This document shows, in pieces, positions 56,890-64,000 of a stretch of 64,000 nucleotides of DNA. The stretch's first letter is position 1; each line of letters begins with the position of its first letter. The notes below the pieces were generated by a model. The model saw only the letters and a list, made by a program, of their open reading frames with translations, ran no database searches and had not been told where the DNA came from. Both the position numbers and the translations under genes were made by a program. Source of the stretch: Capillidium heterosporum. Taxonomy: Eukaryota; Entomophthoromycota; Entomophthoromycetes; Entomophthorales; Capillidiaceae. Location: the NCBI GenBank assembly GCA_016630905.1, contig WBMQ01000019.1, positions 1-64,000 of the forward strand, in the 5' to 3' direction.

Positions 56890-58987
56890 ATGTTAACAAA
56901 AGAAGCTTCCAGATTAGCATGTCAACATCAACAGCTAATCGATTTTCTGGGTGAAATCTACAGATTATTCGATACGGATGGTCAATACCTCAAAGGAAGT
57001 AAGCGTTACGAGTACTCGGTAAAGAGGCTGATAAACTTGATTCAGTACGCGTACATGATCCAAAATTTCTTCAAGGCGTTTAGTTATTTGACCAACAAGA
57101 AAGAAGGTATTTTGTTAGTTTATTTTTTATAAATAAAGTTAGTCAAGAAGAGAGCTCTATCCGAAATTCAAGAAGGTGACTCAACAACTCCCATTATCGA
57201 ATCGAATGTACTCACTTTTTTTGAAAAGTTGAAGATAAAAGTAAATATCTGTTGTCATACCACTAAATTTTAGTTACCCGACCCTCTATGTGCTATGTGT
57301 GGATATCGGATCTACTGAAAAGGTGTTAGCTTGTATCGAATGCGATACTTTCTACTGCAGCTCTAAATTTATGAATTCAGAAGCTACTCATGCGAATAGT
57401 CATTACCTTGCCCATAACCATTGTATAGGTATATCATATTGATGGAATGCTTCAATTTTCTAACTTTGTGAATAGGTATAGATTTGGCTAACCTGACTTT
57501 AAGCTGTGTACTATGCAACAAATTTATTACCTCCAAAACAATAGTGTTGATTAAGAGTGCAGCTATTGAGGAAGTGAAACTGAAGCTTTATAACAGTAAG
57601 ATAGCTGGTTTTATTTATTTTGTACTTATTCTTTTAGATATCGATAAACCAGCTTTCGAGCTATTGAAGGAAAAGTTGACTTTTAACAATCTTAAAGCAA
57701 ATAACTGCAAGCTGATGAACTGCAGCAGTAAGGCTATTTTGTTTATTTTTAATAAACATATATACTTTAGAGATACGTGGCATAAAAAACTTGGGGAACA
57801 CTTGCTTTATGAATGTAGTTTTACAAGCCCTGGCCCACAACTCTCACTTCATATCCAAAATCTTGCCGCTCGAGAGCTCCTGTCCACCGTGTCAATGTTC
57901 GTTATGTGAAATTAAGCTGATCTACCAAAATGTAAAGCACCTCCATATCTTTTACTTACGTAAGTTATTGTACATAGTATTTTGGTGGGGATGACCCTAC
58001 GGCACCGATTGTACCTACCCGATTCTTAGAAACAGTATGGCGCTCAGATCTGGAGGAATCAAAAGACCCCAGCGGTTTACAAACCTTTAGCGAGCTGGCT
58101 GGCTACGAGCAACAGGATAGCCATGAGTTTTTCATTTCTCTAACCAATAGGTTACACCGAGGTAAGCTACTTTGAAGTTTTGTATTTAGGTTTATACCAT
58201 AGATTGGGTAACCGAGCATTCGGAAAACAAATACAAGTCGGGAAAACTCAAATGCAACTGTCCTATACACACCATATTTGAGGGTCAACTCCAGTCAACG
58301 GTCACCTGCTTAAAGTGTCGAAACACTTCGGTGACCATTGATCCATTTTTAGATTGTGCTTTGGATGTCCCTTCTGGTGAAAGCCTTGCCTTTCTGGACA
58401 AGATGCAACCTAGTATTGGGAACCAAGAGGATATAATACTTAAACTAAAAGAAGAGATCAGCTTGATAGACTGCTTAGAAAAGTAAGCTTCAATAAGTAG
58501 CTTTTGTGGCTAACCAACTTTAAGCTTCTGTCAAAGGGAAACGCTGGGGAAGAGTAACTACCACTGCCAGCACTGCAACAGTAAGACGGAAGCTATGAAG
58601 CAGATGATGTTCTACCAACTTCCTCCCATTTTAACTTTCCAACTGAAGCGGTTTTCCACCACAAGTGGTCTAGTCAAGACGGAAGCAGCCATAGAGTTAC
58701 CATCGATCTTGAACTTGGACCCATTCACCTACCACTTTCCTATACATTTCCACAAGAAGATGAAGCGAGACAATGGAGTTAGTGAAGAGGTTCCGCTGGT
58801 TAAAGATGTATACAAGCTGTTTGCCGTCATCCACCACACTGGTAACTTGAATGGTGGGCATTACACTGTATACCTCAAGATTGGTGAGAAGTGGTTCTTG
58901 AATAGCGACACTCAGATTTCAGAGGTCAGCCAGAGCCAAGTTAGTAGCTGCAAGGCCTACATGTGCTTCTATAAGATGGAGCGATAG
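56890..58987 (+). CDS. SAGA-type ubiquitin-specific protease (UBP8/USP22-like), one frameshift
   Basis: Cysteine deubiquitinase resembling the SAGA subunit that removes ubiquitin from histone H2B. Exons 56890-57106, 57143-57240, 57274-57428, 57476-57607, 57638-57727, 57771-57931, 57978-58161, 58203-58482 and 58525-58987. One extra base at about 57311-57316 in exon 3 must be discounted for phases to close at 592 residues. The ZnF-UBP domain runs CAMCGYRIY, (break), VLACIECDTFYC, HANSHYLAHNH, SCVLCNKF. The USP core has catalytic Cys about 242 (NLGNTCFMN), GYEQQDSHEF, zinc ribbons CNCP, CLKC and CQHC, His about 551 (GGHYTVYLK) and Asp about 567. The N-terminal 100 residues before the zinc finger are unusual for Ubp8. 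Introns are as short as 30 nt. Confidence 0.88.
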
Positions 58988-59540
58988 ATGTCGACTTACC
59001 TAGATAGCTGAATGATTGGTCCTATAATAGTAGGTTAGTTTGTTTATAAATTGTCACAGATGTAGTTATTTTAATTTCAAAGCACGATTTAATATTTAAT
59101 TTATTAGTATTCAGTAATTTTAATAACATGTGTATCTACAAGGATATTTAAATTTAGCAATTTTTAGAGCCATGTATAAACATTCTACTTTTCTGTTAGT
59201 AGTCTATTCTCAATGATCTTTATCATTTGTACGAAAATATCCTTTCGGAATTTGGCATTCCATTAGAATTTACATTGATGAATTTAAATATTTGATTATC
59301 CATTCATTCCTATCATTATTTTATAAGAGTATTTCTACAACTACATGTATATTTGAGTATTTGCTCAACACTACTCCAAGCAGATTACAATTGCCAAAAA
59401 CCTAACCTTCATTGAACCAATGATTTATTTTCGATCAGCCTCAGGATTTTCACCAATAAAAGCCTTTAATTAATAGCTACTTTTGAAATTCAATATTAAA
59501 TTTATCCCACAACCTACTATTTATTATCAAAGTTATCTGT
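58988..59540. other. Intergenic, no gene seen
   Basis: About 550 bases of very AT-rich sequence between the ubiquitin protease and the U6 gene. Nothing recognised. Confidence 0.5.
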
Positions 59541-59547
59541 TTATAAG
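59541..59547 (+). promoter_or_regulatory. TATA box of U6 gene
   Basis: TTATAAG centred about 28 nt before the apparent U6 5' end, the spacing expected for an RNA polymerase III TATA element of fungal U6 genes. Confidence 0.5.
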
Positions 59548-59571
59548 GATTTCTTTTCTAATATAATTGTC

Positions 59572-59600
59572 AAGACTGCTTGCAGTCCTCTGACACCTGA

Positions 59601-59632
<32 letters not shown>

Positions 59633-59690
59633 GGCCCCTGCACAAGGATGACACGTAAATCTTGATTGGATTACCTCTTCGGAGGGCTTT
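59572..59690 (+). ncRNA. U6 spliceosomal snRNA
   Basis: Catalytic snRNA of the spliceosome. A 5' stem-loop is formed by GACTGC and GCAGTC. The invariant core follows: AACGATACAGAGAAGATTAG with the ACAGAGA box at 59616-59622, then AGCATGGCCCCTGC with the AGC triad, then CAAGGATGACAC forming the internal stem-loop. The 3' region is unusual: after GTAAATCTTGATTGGATTA there is a hairpin CCTC-TTCG-GAGG, then an eight-T run (59688-59695) acting as the Pol III terminator. The core is unmistakable. The exact 5' and 3' ends are estimates. No intron interrupts the core. It is the only U6 copy in the window. Confidence 0.95.
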
Positions 59691-59695
59691 TTTTT
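59688..59695 (+). terminator. Pol III T-run terminator of U6
   Basis: Eight consecutive T residues right after the UUCG-capped hairpin end the U6 transcription unit. Confidence 0.75.
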
Positions 59696-59696
59696 A

Positions 59697-62600
59697 GCAA
59701 ATTTACAATTTTTGTATCGAAGTTTATTAGAATATCTTTTGTACTGTTCAACAAGAAGCTTGTATAATGAAGTAAACATCAGCTAAGGTCCAATTTTACT
59801 TTTTTGATTATTTGGTTTTAGTTTGAAGAATAGACGGAAGTATAACCTTTCAACAGTAGAACACAAAATGAAAGTTTAAATTTTAATAGAAGCCTCGAAT
59901 ATTTTCTTACAGATGTTCCAAACGCTTAGGAGTTGAAGTACAATTAACAACTTTTGAATTTTTTAAAAGGGGCGGAAGGCAACCAACCTCCAGCATCATT
60001 GTAGAGGACAATTATGTCTGGAATAAGAGTAAAATCAATCTGTGTAAAATGGCTTCTTACGGGAATCACCTAAATTCACGTACTATCAACCATGATTAAA
60101 GCGAAGGTGATAAAAATAAGTTGATGCATTTCCATTCTTAGGTAATTCCAGTATATATTTTTAAATTTGTTAAGCAATATAATTTTACTTCTTCCTATCC
60201 GCTATTTCCATTTTAAAATAATATTGAATTATAGTATCTTTTGCTTTTCCTTATTTCAGGTATAATTATAAAGTGTGCTATTTGAACTCTATTGCTTACA
60301 TGTAGTTCTAGGGTTACAACTACCCAGTTTCTAATAAGCTTAAGTTTGAAGTACGCTTAAGTGATAATTATAAGCTATAGTAAATTCAATACAGCAGCTC
60401 TAATGCAAAGGTATTTTAAGCATATAATCATTTGTGTAATCAACATAAGTAGTCGCTAAAGGCAATGTCGATGTACTATTGGATTTTATTTTAGTAAGTT
60501 TATCTATATAAGTTTCTGGACTATTTTTTGACTATCGATTTATCGATTACTCATTGAAAAGTATTAGTCAATTAGTTAGACGTGCTGCTCCATTAGGATA
60601 TTCATATTTTTGCTGTAGCGAAACAATTAGTGATACTAGTCGACTTTGAGCTTATTGGATTCTTTGATTTTATATTCATTAGCTCCCAATTGACGTCGAT
60701 TTTCATAATGCTAGAATAAATTCATTATACTAGATATAGGTCTATATAATGTAGGTAGCAGAAAAGCATTCATGATTTTGAATTATTTCAAGTTGATATA
60801 TCTAAGGACTGGTAAGGTTTGCTATATATCTTTTGCACAAGGTATGTTCATAGTTTTATTTTGTATTTGACTATGACAAAAATTACTTCCCTTATATATG
60901 TTTAATTTTAATTATTCGTATTAATTTAATCAACACGTAAACGTAAATGTTTTTTAGATTTCTATATATATATCTCCTCAGGTATGTTCGAAAGTCTACA
61001 CTTTTGAATCGATTAATGGTTGTGTAGCACCAGAGTATCTTAAGTTTAGCATATGTTTGATCTAAGTGTCTAAAGCAAAGAAGTGAGACTATATGTTCTT
61101 AAAGGTTGGTGTGTATTTTTGGTATAAATGGTATAGATGTGGTATTTTTTAAAGTATAATTTACAGTCTTATACCATTCTAGCTTATTAAAAATTGAAAC
61201 AGTTTCGGTAAAACTATGTTTGAAAGATACACAGCTATGATTAAGAATCATTTATTTTAGCGACGTTGGTCTTGGCTCAGCTAGATAGAGTAATTTAGGT
61301 AGTTGGATCTCCAGACTGTCCAGCTGAAGGTCCAGGTTTGGTCCAAGCCAAAACGAGGACTTCAATTCTTTAGATCCGCCTTTGAGTGGAGCTGCCTATG
61401 CTTCTAATCCCCCATTTAGACAGCCGCCGTAGCAATTTAATTGCCCTATATATGAATATTTTTGGAGCAAAAATAGCCGAGTGCTATGTTTATAATAAAT
61501 TAAAGGTGATATCAGCTTCCCATCGTTACCGGGTATATAATTTCAAAGCGTTTAGGGGGTTTTGTTTTGCAGCCTTGTCTCAAATGATCAAATATAGCTC
61601 GCTTTTACTGCTGGTCCATTTCTATACTTTAATGACAAAAATTTTTCTGGGTGGGATGTGTAGTTGGGATCTAGCTCAGCAGCAGTCAACTCCATCTAGA
61701 TTTTCCCGATGAATTCACTGCTTCTGTCAGTCAAGCTTCCAAAGGAGCTTTAGCTTTGGTTTTTAAGAAAAAGCGTATGTTCAAATCGGGATATAATTAT
61801 AGTAAAGCAACCGAAACGGGTTTTTCTTGATTCAGTAAGCTTTCTGTGCTAAATTAGAAATTTCTTATTAATGTTTATAAACCGTACTTTCTGCTTGATA
61901 TATGAGAATTTCTTATATCAATAAGTACAATGAATAGGGTTATGTAATCGTATAGAATACTTTTAACGATATCTAACACTTAGTAACAATTTGGCAGCAG
62001 CAAAAAGTATTTTCATCGGCAGCCGCTCCTTCAAGTTCAAACTTGATGCGAAGGATAATTTTAGTGTATGTTCCGAAGGAATACTAAATATAACGCATAG
62101 GTCGACATTTATAGCCTGGTTAAGTTATTGTTATGGCGATAGATGTGTTGGAATTTAAAGGAGTAGGGCTAGACCGACTTTGCATAATGCAATTAATTCA
62201 AGTAAAAGTTGGTGGAGGTAAGGAGTTTCAGCGTTGTTGTTAATACCTTTCCTTATATGTCGTTGGAAATATCGACCCAGCCCTTTATCTCTAATGCAAA
62301 TAACCTTTTTGAAAGGTTTTCGATATAGAAATAGGCTGTAGGATTTCTCTAGTTTTACAGCGTTATCACTTGAAGGTCCTTTGACTGCTGCTTGGCTTTT
62401 AGTGGATATGCCAAAAAAGGACAGGATTCCAGCTACATTATCCTTCTAACCTTTGCTAAAACTTATCAAGTGCTTACCCCATCTTTCAACAAGGCACCGT
62501 TATTGAGAAGTTTGAGTCTAGAAATGTCTAGGTTGATGCCACTCTAAATCTCAAACCAAATTTCTATAGTTAGTTAGCAGATGTCATTTAAGTTTTAAAC

Positions 62601-62959
62601 TTATCTAGGTTGCACTTATAGCTCGGTTAAAATATTATGAATAGCTATAGAACCTGGCACCAGCTCTACAGTTATGGATAAAACCGATCAGAACAACCAC
62701 AAACACCAGATCAAGACCAACTTAGTAGACACCTGACTACCAACATCAAATCGTAAAAATTTTACCTAATTGAGGTCGAATCTAGATTCTAGGTAAAGTG
62801 CTGCTAGCTATTTTAAGAGAAATTCAAATCTCTGCAGTCCTTTTTATAACGATGCCATTCGAGCATAACTTGTGCTAGAGCAAATGTAATAGCTACCAAA
62901 GTCAAATCTATATATAAAGCATCCTCCCCACCTCAAACTGCTACCTCATTTTATAAAAA
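59697..62959. other. Gene-poor stretch with coding-like fragments
   Basis: No intact gene between U6 and the homeodomain gene. 61.3-62.2 kb has coding-like pieces listed separately. The rest is AT-rich without recognised repeats or RNA genes. Confidence 0.45.
61340..62157 (+). pseudogene. Unrecognised coding fragments, possibly one decayed gene
   Basis: Three plus-strand open stretches have protein-like composition. About 61340-61430 reads FGPSQNEDFNSLDPPLSG and AAYASNPPFRQPP. About 61674-61830 reads SSSQLHLDFPDEFTASVSQA and KGALALVFKKKRMFKSG. About 61984-62157 reads KSIFIGSRSFKFKLDAKDNF and SVCSEGILNITHRSTFIAWL. Each ends in a stop, and no clean GT-AG junction joining them was found. The minus strand at 61405-61257 is also open (LGPNLDLQLDSLEIQLP), so even the strand of the first piece is uncertain. 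Family not recognised. Confidence 0.25.
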
Positions 62960-63484
62960 ATGAATTCGCAGTTCCACATCATCTATCAAACCAAGACCAA
63001 CAGTGAGAAAGTAAACGAAACTACTCAGTTCAGCAAGTTGAATTCAGACGACAACTCCAACGACGAGTCCAAGCGAATCTCCAACAAATCTCAGCATACC
63101 AAGATGCGATTGGAGTCGGTCTTCCAAGTGTACCCTAACCCTTGTGGCGACCTAAAAGCTGCTTTGGCCATGGAATTAGGCCTAGAGCCACGCAAGCTAC
63201 AAATATGGTTTCAAAATAGGAGGGCCAAGGAACGAGCTTTATCTAAGAAAGCTTCGCCACCTAGCAACTCGGCCGAATATCCAACTACCTGTAAAAAAGA
63301 TGGTAGTAACCGTCCTGAGTTAAGTACCAAAGCCCGTCTCAGTGAGTTTTCTTCTAGTCCCAAGCAGTACGAACTACACGAGAACCATCAGACTGGCGTC
63401 TCATCCTCCCCTATCAAACGGTACCGAGGCTCCCCTTCCTCGTCACCGACCCACCCCATGAACATACTTAACTTAATCGACTAA
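62960..63484 (+). CDS. Homeodomain transcription factor
   Basis: Intronless 174-residue protein with a homeodomain at roughly residues 37-96. The recognition helix is LEPRKLQIWFQNRRAKERAL, with invariant W83, F84, N86 and R88. The upstream helix 1/2 region (MRLESVFQVYPNPCGDLKA, ALAMELGL) fits the L-x-x-x-F-x-x-x-P-Y-P pattern but has a shifted, proline/cysteine-containing turn. A polar N-terminal arm rich in Lys/Ser/Asn precedes it. The tail is Ser/Pro-rich with repeated SSP motifs and a basic KRYRG, suggesting phosphorylation sites and nuclear localisation. No ATG further upstream extends the frame convincingly. It probably regulates developmental or mating-type-like programmes as other fungal homeodomain proteins do, but no specific orthologue is recognised. 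Confidence 0.9.
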   Translation: MNSQFHIIYQTKTNSEKVNETTQFSKLNSDDNSNDESKRISNKSQHTKMRLESVFQVYPNPCGDLKAALAMELGLEPRKLQIWFQNRRAKERALSKKASPPSNSAEYPTTCKKDGSNRPELSTKARLSEFSSSPKQYELHENHQTGVSSSPIKRYRGSPSSSPTHPMNILNLID

Positions 63485-64000
63485 CCTACATATGTACATT
63501 CCTATTTATTCCTATAGCGGCTTTACAATAAAATTGCACTTTCAATATATTTTAGCATTTTAATTTAATAATCTACCATCTATATTAGAAATCCAACATC
63601 AGTTTGGAGCTAAAGTTTAGCCTTCCGGGTAAGCCAATTCTACCAACTATTAAACTTTGAACAAATTTGGATATGGCTTCAAAAGAATGTTCCTATTTCA
63701 AAGCTATGTTGGGATGTTGACCGCTTTACCGACAAAAATGGACATAACTCAATTCCTCCAATATTTGCCTATGAATCTGACAAATTTATTTTCTAAATAT
63801 TTACCAGCTCATGTCACTTGCTATGGGGATGTGCTACCAATAAGGAAATCAATATATAGATATGTTTTGTAAAGAAAGGAAAGTCAAGTAGATTTGGAAA
63901 GTTACCCCTGCAATCCTTTGCTAAAATTCACCAAAATTATATCGCTGAGCTACATCTATATCTCTATTTGACGATATAGCGCTACTTTAATCAACGGATA
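63485..64000. other. Intergenic to window end
   Basis: About 500 bases downstream of the homeodomain gene, with an ATAAA motif near 63529 as a possible polyadenylation signal. The open frame at 63657-63872 has no recognisable features. Confidence 0.45.

Noticed and set aside
38640-57320. Programmed +1 translational frameshifting as an explanation for the broken genes
   Set aside because: The bases around the ten sites share no common slippery codon or stop. Only two (near 38664 and 57316) put TGA at the shift, and long intact genes in between argue against a general mechanism.
59570-59779. Minus-strand 69-codon open frame over the U6 gene
   Set aside because: The plus strand carries the invariant U6 core, and the antisense frame is accidental.
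1-64000. CRISPR arrays, rRNA and tRNA genes
   Set aside because: Scanned by eye for regularly spaced repeats, rRNA core motifs and GGTTCRANYCC-type B boxes within cloverleaf context. None found, but short tRNAs could be missed without a covariance search.

Overview
The window is nuclear DNA of an early-diverging filamentous fungus. It is AT-rich, with spliceosomal introns of about 30-54 nt that carry TACTAAC-like branch sites and mostly TAG acceptors, and it encodes a U6 snRNA. Three things point to Zoopagomycota, most plausibly an entomophthoralean close to Conidiobolus: a cluster of bacillopeptidase-F-like secreted subtilases, a metazoan-style class A seven-helix receptor, and housekeeping genes of fungal type. 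That placement is an inference from gene content.

Layout. 0.6-3.2 kb holds a nine-exon SPX-EXS (XPR1/SYG1-type) phosphate exporter. 4.5-5.4 kb holds a DUF3020 protein. 7.8-8.1 kb encodes a small secreted protein. From 8.1 to 18.0 kb there is no intact gene, only short coding-like fragments with stops. 18.0-20.4 kb is a RAD4/XPC gene (minus) whose middle is broken by three single-base indels. Subtilase 1 (21.7 kb, +) is followed by an MFS transporter (23.7-25.3 kb, minus), a six-exon lysyl-tRNA synthetase (26.9-28.8 kb, +), a twelve-exon DNA polymerase delta catalytic subunit (29.5-33.2 kb, minus) and a MAT2B-like NAD-binding protein (34.5-35.6 kb, +).

From 36 to 53 kb the subtilase family dominates: a relic of the N-terminal half (36.0 kb), a copy with four frameshifts (37.7-39.2 kb), a copy with one frameshift at the catalytic His (40.6-42.1 kb), and intact copies at 45.6-47.1 and 51.6-53.2 kb. 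Between them lie a decayed fungal-type transcription factor (42.7-43.9 kb) and a complete Mutator-like transposon (47,326-51,119) with roughly 290-bp inverted repeats and a perfect 9-bp target duplication.

At the right end are a Ser/Thr-rich secreted protein (53.7 kb), the class A GPCR (55.2-56.1 kb, one frameshift), a SAGA-type ubiquitin protease (56.9-59.0 kb, one frameshift), the U6 snRNA (59.57 kb) and a homeodomain protein (63.0 kb). Between 59.7 and 62.9 kb only fragments are seen.

The subtilases probably serve extracellular protein degradation during saprotrophy or on an insect or animal host. The others are core DNA replication and repair, translation, chromatin, phosphate and transport functions with no evident operon-like linkage. 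Several genes carry isolated 1-nt indels, mostly insertions, while POL3, LysRS, SPX-EXS and three subtilases are clean over long distances. Whether the indels are real pseudogenisation or assembly error is the main open question of the window.
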